Positions 43,955 to 52,409 of a stretch of 64,000 nt of DNA are shown here, one piece after another. Numbering within the stretch: the first letter of the stretch is position 1; the number at the start of each line of letters is the position of its first letter. The stretch spans positions 231,658 to 295,657 of the forward strand of contig NZ_SDOZ01000003.1 of the NCBI RefSeq assembly GCF_004134775.1, written 5' to 3'. Source of the DNA: Candidatus Borkfalkia ceftriaxoniphila. GTDB taxonomy: Bacteria; Bacillota; Clostridia; Christensenellales; Borkfalkiaceae. Under the pieces are notes generated by a model. The model was given only the letters and a program-made list of their open reading frames with translations, was not told the origin of the DNA and ran no database searches. Made by a program: the position numbers and the translations under genes.

Positions 43955-45022
43955 TCATTCTTGCAACAGTATCCTGTTTTCGACGTTTTGCGGAGCCGTG
44001 CCCGTGGATTCGCGCTTGATCAGCCGCATGGGAACGATGTACTTTCCCGACGTGCCCGCCACGATATCGTTATGCAAAATTTCGAAAATTTTTGCACCGT
44101 AACGATTTCCGCTTTGGTCGAGCGTGGTCAGCGAAGGCTTGCTGACCGCACTCGAATCAATGTTGTCTATACCGATCACGGAGATATCTTCGGGAACACG
44201 CCGCCCGCAAGCGATCGCGGCCTTGATCGCGCCGAGCGCCATCAGATCGTTGGTAGCGACGATCGCCGTCACTTCGGGATGTTCCGAAAGCATTTTTGTC
44301 ATCAGCCGTATTCCCAAAGTTTCGGACGTGGAGTAAGGCCAGCCGCCGAATTCAATGGGCGGCACGCCCGCGCCGAACAATTTACGCATCGCGATCTTAA
44401 AGGCAGGCAGACGCAGATCGTAATAGCACGATTCGTCGAATGCGCTGAGATAACCGATTTCGGTATGACCCAACTCCTTTAAAAATCCAACCGCCTGCAT
44501 AAAACCGTCGTACATATCGGACATGATATACGAAACGTCCGGCAAAAAGGTACTGCGCGAAAAGTCTGCGAGCACCTTGATATTCGCATCGCGAAGTTCG
44601 CATAACAGTTCATCCGACAGAAAATCGGGCGCGGCGGATACGAAAATTCCGTCAACGCGACGGGTAATCAAGTGGCTGACGTATTTTTTCACGTCCCCCG
44701 CCGCGTCGAAAATGTAGACGATATAATCGTTCTTCAACGCCTCCGTCTGCATCCCCTTGATGACCTCCAACTGATACGTGTTCGCTATATCCGCCGTCAT
44801 ATAGGCGAGCGTATGCGTTCGGCTGCCCGCAAGAGATTGCGCGATGCGGTCGGGTCGGTAATTGAGCAGCCGCGCCGCATCCAAAACGCGCTGTTCCACC
44901 TCGGGCGACAGCCGCTTCGTTTTATTGAGCACGTACGATACCGCCGCCGAAGATACGCCCGCAACACTCGCCACGTCCTCCCTTCTCGCTCTTTGCGACG
45001 TCGTTTTTAACTTTTGCGACAT
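43955..45022 (-). CDS. LacI-family transcriptional regulator
   Basis: The 355-residue protein has the LacI helix-turn-helix REDVASVAGVSSAAVSYVLN at about 14-33, the hinge segment YRPDRIAQSLAG, and a C-terminal sugar-binding domain with DGIFVSAAPDFL and SVIGIDNIDSS. It probably senses a sugar released by the locus and represses glycan-use genes. GGGGAGG precedes the ATG. It follows the SGNH lipoprotein genes by 42 bases at the distal end of the long operon, which would let it limit its own transcription, and it is closed by a strong terminator. Confidence 0.94.
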   Translation of the reverse strand: MSQKLKTTSQRARREDVASVAGVSSAAVSYVLNKTKRLSPEVEQRVLDAARLLNYRPDRIAQSLAGSRTHTLAYMTADIANTYQLEVIKGMQTEALKNDYIVYIFDAAGDVKKYVSHLITRRVDGIFVSAAPDFLSDELLCELRDANIKVLADFSRSTFLPDVSYIMSDMYDGFMQAVGFLKELGHTEIGYLSAFDESCYYDLRLPAFKIAMRKLFGAGVPPIEFGGWPYSTSETLGIRLMTKMLSEHPEVTAIVATNDLMALGAIKAAIACGRRVPEDISVIGIDNIDSSAVSKPSLTTLDQSGNRYGAKIFEILHNDIVAGTSGKYIVPMRLIKRESTGTAPQNVENRILLQE

Positions 45023-45064
45023 AATAACCTCCCCGACGAACTTTTTTTGCCCGCCGTGCCTGCC

Positions 45065-46195
45065 TTACAACTCGCCCGTCCAGCCCATCGACTGCAAAAT
45101 AAACGCGCCCAACTGATAACCGTTGCTTAAATGCTGTTCTTCCCGCGGATGCCCGCCCGAAGCGATCACGGGCAACGCGTAATACCATACGTTTTTATCG
45201 CCTGCGGCGTTTCGTTGCTCGACAGCCGCAGAAACCGTGCGATTGACGGCGGTGACCATTGCGCCCGCACAGCAAAAGATCGCGCTGTCGGGATTTTTTC
45301 GGCGCACGTACGCCAAAAACTCCGCATATTTTTCCGAGATTAGATCAGTCGGCGCGCCGACGAGAAAATCGTTGGTGCCCAGATCGAGAATGATGACGTC
45401 GGGCTGAGAAAGCGAAAAATCCCACAAGGCGTCGCAGTCCGCACTGTACAGATCGTAAAAATCCTGTATCGACGCATAGCCGCGATATCCGCTAACCAGC
45501 GCGCCCGAACGCGTCACGGCGCTGACCTCCGCATCCAAAAGATCGGCGGCGAACGCGCCGTATGAGGCGAGCGAGTTTTCGCTTTCGGTCAATTTACTGT
45601 CCGTCGTGGTGCTCTCGCGCATACTTTCGCTTCCGCTTAAAATGGAATCCCCGATCAATTCGACGCGCCGTTCCGCCCGCGGCGGCGGCGCGAGAAATTC
45701 CCCGTCGGAACGCAGCGAATACAGCCAGGCGCTGCCGTATTTGACTTCGGTGCATTTGAGTACGCGCACGGAGTGTTCGCCCTGCGGCAAATTCTGCGCC
45801 AAAACGTATTCGACGGGCTCGCCCGAACCGTCCAGCGCCATGCGCCGCGCCTTTTTGTAATCTTTTGTCCCGTCGATAAAAACATATAAATATGCCGTCC
45901 CCGCCGCTTCCTGCGGGTATTTTGATTCGGTAGCGGCGATTATCGCTGTCAGCGAAGTGCCGACAAAGCGCACCTCGAATCCCGCGGAGGAATTCGAAAA
46001 GCATACGTTCCGCGTTTCCCCGTCCCAGAAACAGCGCCCGAACCAATTTATTTTATCTTCCCGCCGACCTTCCGCAAAGGCGAGAGTCTGCGGCGTCGGC
46101 TCGGTTTCGGGAGGATCTTCCGACGGCTTTCCCCGACAGCCGCACAGCGCGGCTGAAAGCACCAGGCATAAACAAAGCGCGATGATTTTTTTCAT
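45065..46195 (-). CDS. CE2-like SGNH acetylesterase lipoprotein (2)
   Basis: The 376-residue product has a lipoprotein signal ending LCGC (Cys20). The N-terminal jelly-roll domain has INWFGRCFWD and GFEVRFVGTSLTAII as in CE2 esterases. The SGNH domain has IGDSILSGS, LDLGTNDF and GGHPREEQHLS. It closely resembles the next gene upstream (46202) and the one at 30788, so the three are paralogues. It starts six bases after the upstream stop and should act on acetylated glycan outside the membrane. Confidence 0.88.
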   Translation of the reverse strand: MKKIIALCLCLVLSAALCGCRGKPSEDPPETEPTPQTLAFAEGRREDKINWFGRCFWDGETRNVCFSNSSAGFEVRFVGTSLTAIIAATESKYPQEAAGTAYLYVFIDGTKDYKKARRMALDGSGEPVEYVLAQNLPQGEHSVRVLKCTEVKYGSAWLYSLRSDGEFLAPPPRAERRVELIGDSILSGSESMRESTTTDSKLTESENSLASYGAFAADLLDAEVSAVTRSGALVSGYRGYASIQDFYDLYSADCDALWDFSLSQPDVIILDLGTNDFLVGAPTDLISEKYAEFLAYVRRKNPDSAIFCCAGAMVTAVNRTVSAAVEQRNAAGDKNVWYYALPVIASGGHPREEQHLSNGYQLGAFILQSMGWTGEL

Positions 46196-46201
46196 CTTTG
46201 T

Positions 46202-47380
46202 CTACTCCCAGCCGGTCACGGAACGGATAAATTCTGTCAGGGCGGCGCCGTAATTTTTGTTTTCCGATGCGGTCGGATGCGCGTTATTGCTCTTTTCCAG
46301 CGCCAAATGACAGACGCGCTCCTCTTGTTCGAAACTCTTTGCGATCTCTTCGAACAGCGCGTCATACGCCTGAATATCGATGCGCGAATAATGAAACGTT
46401 CCGCTGCAAAGCACGATTGCCGCATCGGGATATTTTGTCTTTAAATCTTGTACGAACGCCGTGTATTCGCTTTTCAACTTTTCCGCAAAACCTTCTTGCT
46501 TATCGGAATTTCCGATGATATCGTTGGTGCCCAGATCTATGATTACAACGTCGGGCACGTAGGCTGCAAAATCCCATTTATTGCGGGCGTTTGCGGTGGG
46601 TGCGTATTTCGTGTATAACCTGGGGATAATGTTCGCCCCCGCGTTGGTTGTATAACTGCCTACGCACGAACCGCTCACGGCAAAAATATTGTACTGCGCG
46701 TTCAGACTGCGGGCGGCTACCGCACCGTAGGTCATAAGCGCGTTTTCCTGGTTGCTGTTGTCGTTTTCCTTTTCCCCGACCGCGCGCATATTGCCGCGCC
46801 CCGCGCTGATGGAATCTCCGTAAATTTCGATCTTGCGCACAGGTTTCTCGGAAGGTGCAAGGAAAAAGCCGTCAGTTTTCAGGGAATATATCTCCCACGA
46901 CGCGCACATATCTTCGGTCGCGCGGCGCACCTCGATCGTATGTTTTCCCTCGGCAAGCCCCGACACGAGCGTGATCTCTTTTTGGTTCGAGGCGAAAGGC
47001 AATTCGGTAAAGCCCGCCTCGTAATCCTCGGAACCGTCGATCTGCACGCAGAGATAGCAACTGCCATCGAGAAAGTTTTTTACGTTGATTTCGCTGATAT
47101 ACGACATCGTAAGTTGGGTGCCCCAAAAGGTAACTTCGAAACCCGCCGCCGAGTTGTAGCAGATCATCGCGCGAAAGGTAGCGTTGCGCTCGTTGCGCCC
47201 GTACCAGTTGATATAATCGGAACACTCGTTTTCCGCAAATGTCAACGTTGAAACGCCCGTCGGCTGCGGCTTATCCTCGGGAGGGGGCAAAGGCTCCGCG
47301 GACGTGCCGCCGCACGCCGTCCCCAGCGCGAGAAACAGAACGCAGATCAAAAGCATAGAAATACTTTTCCAGCGCTTCAT
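46202..47380 (-). CDS. CE2-like SGNH acetylesterase lipoprotein (3)
   Basis: The 392-residue product has a lipoprotein signal with Cys23 in LGTACGG. The jelly-roll domain contains YINWYGRNER and GFEVTFWGTQLTMSY; the SGNH domain contains YGDSISAGRG, IDLGTNDI and a C-terminal AHPTASENK histidine. The ATG at 47380 is chosen because it overlaps the TGA of the GH28-like gene as ATGA and has GGAGG/AGGGG upstream; a longer reading would run far into that gene. It is a tandem partner of the gene at 45065. Confidence 0.88.
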   Translation of the reverse strand: MKRWKSISMLLICVLFLALGTACGGTSAEPLPPPEDKPQPTGVSTLTFAENECSDYINWYGRNERNATFRAMICYNSAAGFEVTFWGTQLTMSYISEINVKNFLDGSCYLCVQIDGSEDYEAGFTELPFASNQKEITLVSGLAEGKHTIEVRRATEDMCASWEIYSLKTDGFFLAPSEKPVRKIEIYGDSISAGRGNMRAVGEKENDNSNQENALMTYGAVAARSLNAQYNIFAVSGSCVGSYTTNAGANIIPRLYTKYAPTANARNKWDFAAYVPDVVIIDLGTNDIIGNSDKQEGFAEKLKSEYTAFVQDLKTKYPDAAIVLCSGTFHYSRIDIQAYDALFEEIAKSFEQEERVCHLALEKSNNAHPTASENKNYGAALTEFIRSVTGWE

Positions 47381-50300
47381 CCCCTGCGCCCTCCGCGTTT
47401 TTTTTGCAACGTACAGACGAGCGCCGCCGCAAGCACAGACACCGAAAGTACGAGCGCACCGCCAGACAGAGTGCCGCCGCATCCCGACTTTTTCGGCTCT
47501 TCGGGCGGATCGACGGGCGGATCGACGGGCTTTTCTGTCCAATGCTCGGAACGCGCGAAAGTGAGCGTGCCCGCTTCTCCCAGCGTTACGTTATCGAGCG
47601 CGGGCGTAAAATAGGTAAAGCCCACGGTTATTTTGCTTCGTCCCAATCCGTCGGGAAGGGGCTGCGCATCCCAAAGGGCCTTGCCGTCCGCATAGACCGT
47701 CACGCCCGCATCGCCGACCGATAAACCGAATTGTACCCATACGCCGTCCTCCATCCTGTATTCCGCGCTCGCCGCGATTTCAAACACGCCGCCATGCCAA
47801 CTTTCCAGTTGAATTCGTGACGCTTTGTGGCAATAGCGCAGAATATAATACGCGTCGTCGCGCTCGCCGAAACGCACGAACACGTTGCCGTCTGTTGCGC
47901 GGGCCGTATCGTTTTTCAGAACTTTGAAATCGAATTTCAAATCGAACTGCTTGTAGTCGCCCGTTACGTGCAGGGACGCCGCGGCGGTATCTTCGGCAAA
48001 AGTGAGATAAGAATTGCCGCCTTCCTCCCCATTCTGCCACCCGAATGTATCGAAGTACGCGGCGCCGTCTTCAAAATCCTGTTCGAACCAAGCGGGTCTG
48101 TCCGTCCCCTCCGATACAATGGCAAAGGAAGAAACATCCGCCTTGCCGGACGCGGATCGTCCGCCGTCTGCGCCGAGCAGATAGACGCCCTCGCGCGGCA
48201 CTTCAAATTCGACGGCGGCGTTCCCCGACGAGGAAACCTCCTTTACGGCGACAATTTCTCCCGTCAGCGCTTCTTTCACGAAAAGGCGCGCGGACGCGTC
48301 ATGCAAAGTTATATCTGCCGAAAAGGTGTGCGTGCCCGCCTTGAGATACAATCCCTGATACAGGCTCGCCGCGCCGTATTGTTCCATTAACGCCTTGTCG
48401 AAATCGAGCGTAGCGGTATTGCCGCCGACGGTCACGTTCTGCTGATATTCTCCGCCGTATTCCCAATATCCGAGTTTGTAAGAAAACGACGTGTCCACGA
48501 AGTCGGTGGCGACCTCTACATCGTCGCAGTCCACGACCCAGTTTGTTTTTACCATCGCGTTGAGATTGGAAATCGGCCCGCGGTAGGAATTGTTCATGAC
48601 TACGAAATTATTTACGGGCACGGATTTGCCGCCGTCGCCGTAGGGATAACCTTGACCGGGACAAAGATTCATACAGGTGGAACTCTCGCCCCAGTTGCCG
48701 AGTATGTTGTCATAAACGTAAAACCCGTTCATCGCCTGCCACGTATAATCGGAAGCGTCCACGCCCCATGTGATCAGCACGATGATGTTGCCGGGCGTGA
48801 TCGCGCTATGGCGCAGCGTGACGTTGCGGATCCGATTGTCGCCGCCGTCGGGTTTGGCGTGCCACCAGGTGACGCCGCGGGGATCGTTGATGCTCTGCGC
48901 GAGCAAAACGACGGCGTCGTCGTCCGTATACAGAAAACAGCGGTCCATCACCACGTTTTTCGATCCGACGCCGATGCTGATCCCGTCGCCGCTGAGACAG
49001 TTGTCCTCGGTCAGCGTCAGATTTCCGAGATATACGTTGGTACAGCCGTATACTACGACGTGATAACAGTTGGTACGCAGAATTTTTATATCGCTCACCT
49101 CTACGTTCGTGCTGTTGTATAGCCCCAGCGGGACAAGGTGAATGAGCGATTTGCAATATTCCGAATAAGCGGGCTTATAGCCGTTCAGACGGGATTGATT
49201 GCCCCAGTCTAAAAGCCGCAGCGTTCCGCCGCCCGTGATCTTGATATTGTTTGCCTGATTGCTGTACACGAGCGGATAATTCATCGCCAGACCGTTATGC
49301 CCCCAAACGATGCCCTCCATATCGTGTCCCTTATAGGTTTTGTACGTATAATCTTCTTCGCGCCAGGACTGCCACAAAACCGCGCCCTCTTCGATGCGCA
49401 ACTCCACGTTATCCTTCATCCATATGCTCGTCACGACGTAGCGCGTACCGTACTCGCTGTCGGGATCGCCCTCGAGAACGACCGTTCCGCCGCCTTGTCC
49501 GCTCACGGCGTCTATGGCGCTCTGTATAGCCGCGGTATCGTCGGTATAGGCGTCTCCCTTCGCGCCATATTCGCTCGCCTTGACCGTGCGTTCGGGCAGT
49601 TCGAACGCATACGGATTCTCGGTCATATCCCGCCAATTTTCGATAGAAAACATTCTATCTACTTTTACGGAATCCACCGCGGCGATAAAATGCGAACTGA
49701 GCATCGTGACTTCTCCGTCGTGATACGGGAACGAAAAAGTAAAGCGGTTGCCGGACGCGACTGCCGTGCCCAGTTTTTCCGCATTTTCGATTTCCTCATC
49801 CATGTTGTCGATCAAAGTGCGATAAAGAGTCACGGTCTTTCCGCTGTATTCGTCGTTCAGGCGCCCTTCGACGGTGACTTGATAACCGTCGGTCGTGCAC
49901 GAAAGCACCTCGCCCGCATAGGGATAACTCGTATCCTCGCGCTCGAAAGAGATATGGTTGACGAAAATCGTGCCCTTGGCGGCCTGCGGCGCAAAGCGAA
50001 GCCCGCGCAGTTCGCCGCCCGCATTCTGATTTTTCGTCAGTTCGATAAAATAGGTATGGTATTCGCCGTCCGTATACAGCGGGACGGAAAGAGAGTTTTC
50101 CTCCGACCAGTCTTTGGTTTTGGTCTTAAAGTAAACTTTCATGCTTTCGGCGGGCGAATCGTTTTTCAGGTGCACCATCACGACGTTGCGCGTGGTGAGA
50201 TATTTTACATACCATTGCGATCCGAGAGAATAACCGTCCGTCAAGACCTCCGCGTACGACCGTTCGCCCCCGATCGAATAGCGGAGTTCTCCTTCGCGCA

Positions 50301-50466
50301 CTTCTTTCGTACCCTTGCTGACGGTAAACGTAGAAATGAAATCGGAAACCGATACGTCGGCGCGCGCCGCGTAAGGCGCGTGAGATACCAGCAAAAACAC
50401 GGCGCAAAACGCCAGAACCACGCTGAAACCGATCAAAACGAGTTTCCTTTTTGCAATCGCCTTCAT
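47377..50466 (-). CDS. Anchored GH28-like beta-helix protein (probable pectin or polyuronate-active)
   Basis: The 1029-residue protein has a signal peptide (about 1-37). Two beta-sandwich segments fill the first 290 residues. A pectate-lyase/GH28-type beta-helix (about 293-660) starts with YGAKGDAYTDDTAAIQSAI and has GDG at 493-495 and DDD at 515-517, the places where GH28 enzymes carry catalytic aspartates. Two further beta domains follow, the second LamG-like. It ends with a proline-rich linker and the anchor KKSGCGGT, a membrane helix and QKKRGGRRG. It probably cuts uronate-containing glycan at the cell surface. AAGGAGG precedes the ATG. Confidence 0.85.
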   Translation of the reverse strand: MKAIAKRKLVLIGFSVVLAFCAVFLLVSHAPYAARADVSVSDFISTFTVSKGTKEVREGELRYSIGGERSYAEVLTDGYSLGSQWYVKYLTTRNVVMVHLKNDSPAESMKVYFKTKTKDWSEENSLSVPLYTDGEYHTYFIELTKNQNAGGELRGLRFAPQAAKGTIFVNHISFEREDTSYPYAGEVLSCTTDGYQVTVEGRLNDEYSGKTVTLYRTLIDNMDEEIENAEKLGTAVASGNRFTFSFPYHDGEVTMLSSHFIAAVDSVKVDRMFSIENWRDMTENPYAFELPERTVKASEYGAKGDAYTDDTAAIQSAIDAVSGQGGGTVVLEGDPDSEYGTRYVVTSIWMKDNVELRIEEGAVLWQSWREEDYTYKTYKGHDMEGIVWGHNGLAMNYPLVYSNQANNIKITGGGTLRLLDWGNQSRLNGYKPAYSEYCKSLIHLVPLGLYNSTNVEVSDIKILRTNCYHVVVYGCTNVYLGNLTLTEDNCLSGDGISIGVGSKNVVMDRCFLYTDDDAVVLLAQSINDPRGVTWWHAKPDGGDNRIRNVTLRHSAITPGNIIVLITWGVDASDYTWQAMNGFYVYDNILGNWGESSTCMNLCPGQGYPYGDGGKSVPVNNFVVMNNSYRGPISNLNAMVKTNWVVDCDDVEVATDFVDTSFSYKLGYWEYGGEYQQNVTVGGNTATLDFDKALMEQYGAASLYQGLYLKAGTHTFSADITLHDASARLFVKEALTGEIVAVKEVSSSGNAAVEFEVPREGVYLLGADGGRSASGKADVSSFAIVSEGTDRPAWFEQDFEDGAAYFDTFGWQNGEEGGNSYLTFAEDTAAASLHVTGDYKQFDLKFDFKVLKNDTARATDGNVFVRFGERDDAYYILRYCHKASRIQLESWHGGVFEIAASAEYRMEDGVWVQFGLSVGDAGVTVYADGKALWDAQPLPDGLGRSKITVGFTYFTPALDNVTLGEAGTLTFARSEHWTEKPVDPPVDPPEEPKKSGCGGTLSGGALVLSVSVLAAALVCTLQKKRGGRRG

Positions 50467-50485
50467 ATTCCTCCTTAATTGAACA

Positions 50486-50521
50486 AAAGCGCGCTGAGCA
50501 ATTTCTTGTGCAACGCGCTTT
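50486..50521 (-). terminator. Hairpin between two operon genes (attenuator-like)
   Basis: AAAGCGCG (50486-50493) pairs with CGCGCTTT (50514-50521), and the 20-base loop can pair further. On the minus strand TTGTT follows, so it probably reduces rather than ends transcription into the GH28-like gene. Confidence 0.6.
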
Positions 50522-50549
50522 GCCTCTACGATCTTAATTTACAAGCAGA

Positions 50550-52346
50550 TTATTCAGCCGCCACGAACGCGCCCGCATAGTCCGTAACGACCCAAGCGCC
50601 GATCACGTTGCCTTCCGCATCCGTTACGATCAGATCGCCGTCCGCATTGCGCGCGCCGCTGATGTAGCGGACTTCCGAGCCCTCGGTGTCCAACCCCGTC
50701 AGCGTACAGCCGCCTACGATATAGATGACCTGTTCATCGTTGCCCGACCAATCGGGATAGCCCATGCTGTCGGGATCGAATTCCATGTCGGAAGCCACGA
50801 AAATATCCTTTACGACCGGATTGCCTTCGTCGTCGACCGCTTCGAGCGTCGTCTTCATCATGGCGGTGTTGGTGTTCACGGGAGCATACTGCAATACGCC
50901 GCTTTCCGCCTTGCCCGTACCGACGTGCAGATCGATAAAGTTGACGGAGGGATCGCCGTGTTCGAAATCCACGGGATGCTGCACAAACGACGCGCCGACG
51001 CCCATACCGCCGGTCCACGTGAGTTGATCCCACGTGCCGAGCGTACCGAACTTATAGGATTCGTTGGAATCGCTGCCGTTCAGAGAAGAAATGACCGTAA
51101 TATTGTTCAACGTGTTGTCGTAGACGTCGAGCACGTGCAGATCGCGGTCCATGATATCCGCATCGCTCGAATAGATATGCCCGATCATGCCGCCGAGGAT
51201 GCTGCTTGCGACCAAAAGATTATCGGAAATCGTGCAGTTTTTGATGGTCACGTGCTGCTTGTTGTCGTAATTCAACGTTTCCGTCGCACAGCCGACACGC
51301 CCGAGCAAAAATCCCGCTTTCTTGCAGTCACCGGAACCGATAATTTTGCTGTTGATGATATTTACGTTATCAAACACGGTTTCCTGCGCGTTTTTAAAAT
51401 ACTGATAATGGTTGTTGTTGACCGTATATCCGAGTACGATCGCCAGATTCTGGCGGCCTGCATCCATTCCCTGCACTTCCGCAACGGCGGAATCGAAGGT
51501 GATATTTTTAAACGTTATATCCGAACCCGCCACGTGCCCGTAAAAACCGCTGGCTTTCATGGAAATATTCACGAATTCGCCGCTGTTGTAAGCGGGAGCA
51601 TACAAATTTTTGATGACGTGGTTATTGCCGTCGAACGTAAGTTGATGCTGCGCATAACTGAAATCAAAGATCGGCGTCCATTCAAATCCTGCCAGATCGA
51701 TATTGCAATCGAGTGAAACCGTCCATTTGTTATCGGGTTTGCGCGCCGCTTTTACGGCCGCTTCCACATCGCCGCCGTTACTATTGAATTCGCGGGTGTA
51801 GACGCCCCAATCGAACGTCGAATACTTGTACTGCGTTTTGTCCGTTCCGTCCTGTTGGTTGGTGATCATATCCGCCCAATATGCGAGAGCCTCGGCGGAA
51901 CCGATATGTACGACCCGCGCGTCTTCGTCCTCGGTATACGTTTCAGGCGCGTCTTCGGGATATTCTCCGTCCCATACGCTGAAATTGGTACCGTATACGG
52001 CTGTCACGGTCACGTTCGCGGTGACGTCGAACGTATATTCTTCGTTCGTCCCCACGCTTTCGCCGCCGATTTCCCAATGGGTGAATTCCTCGTTTCCGAC
52101 GGGTTCGCCCGCCACGACCGTAACGGACGCGTCCTTTTCCACTTTGTCGTGATTATAGGTCGTGTCCTTGATGGTACCGTTGACGACGGTAACGTCGTAA
52201 TACGTTTTGTCCACTTCCACGACCGTGGGAGGTTTTTCATCGCCGCCGTCGGGCGGAGGCGTCGTCGTTTCCCCGCAGGCGACCATGGCGAACGAGAGAC
52301 ACAGCGCCAGCATAAGGCTGGCCAACAGTTTAAAGTGCTTTTTCAT
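50550..52346 (-). CDS. Beta-helix lipoprotein with GLUG-like repeats
   Basis: The 598-residue product has a lipoprotein signal ending MVAC (Cys24) and a proline-rich spacer. A small InlB-like beta repeat (about 45-120) contains VVNGTIKDTTYNH and a VTAVYGTN end. A long repetitive beta region from about residue 200 has the pattern NIDLAGFEWTPIFDF, DGNNHVIKNLYAP and GFYGHVAGSDITFKNITF, typical of right-handed beta-helix GLUG-type surface proteins. No catalytic residues can be recognised; it may bind the glycan. AAGGAGC lies before the ATG. Confidence 0.85.
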   Translation of the reverse strand: MKKHFKLLASLMLALCLSFAMVACGETTTPPPDGGDEKPPTVVEVDKTYYDVTVVNGTIKDTTYNHDKVEKDASVTVVAGEPVGNEEFTHWEIGGESVGTNEEYTFDVTANVTVTAVYGTNFSVWDGEYPEDAPETYTEDEDARVVHIGSAEALAYWADMITNQQDGTDKTQYKYSTFDWGVYTREFNSNGGDVEAAVKAARKPDNKWTVSLDCNIDLAGFEWTPIFDFSYAQHQLTFDGNNHVIKNLYAPAYNSGEFVNISMKASGFYGHVAGSDITFKNITFDSAVAEVQGMDAGRQNLAIVLGYTVNNNHYQYFKNAQETVFDNVNIINSKIIGSGDCKKAGFLLGRVGCATETLNYDNKQHVTIKNCTISDNLLVASSILGGMIGHIYSSDADIMDRDLHVLDVYDNTLNNITVISSLNGSDSNESYKFGTLGTWDQLTWTGGMGVGASFVQHPVDFEHGDPSVNFIDLHVGTGKAESGVLQYAPVNTNTAMMKTTLEAVDDEGNPVVKDIFVASDMEFDPDSMGYPDWSGNDEQVIYIVGGCTLTGLDTEGSEVRYISGARNADGDLIVTDAEGNVIGAWVVTDYAGAFVAAE

Positions 52347-52409
52347 TTTCCTTGCTCCTTTTTTTATTTATCCTCTCCTCATAATGCTTCCGCGAAAATT
52401 ACCCCGGTT

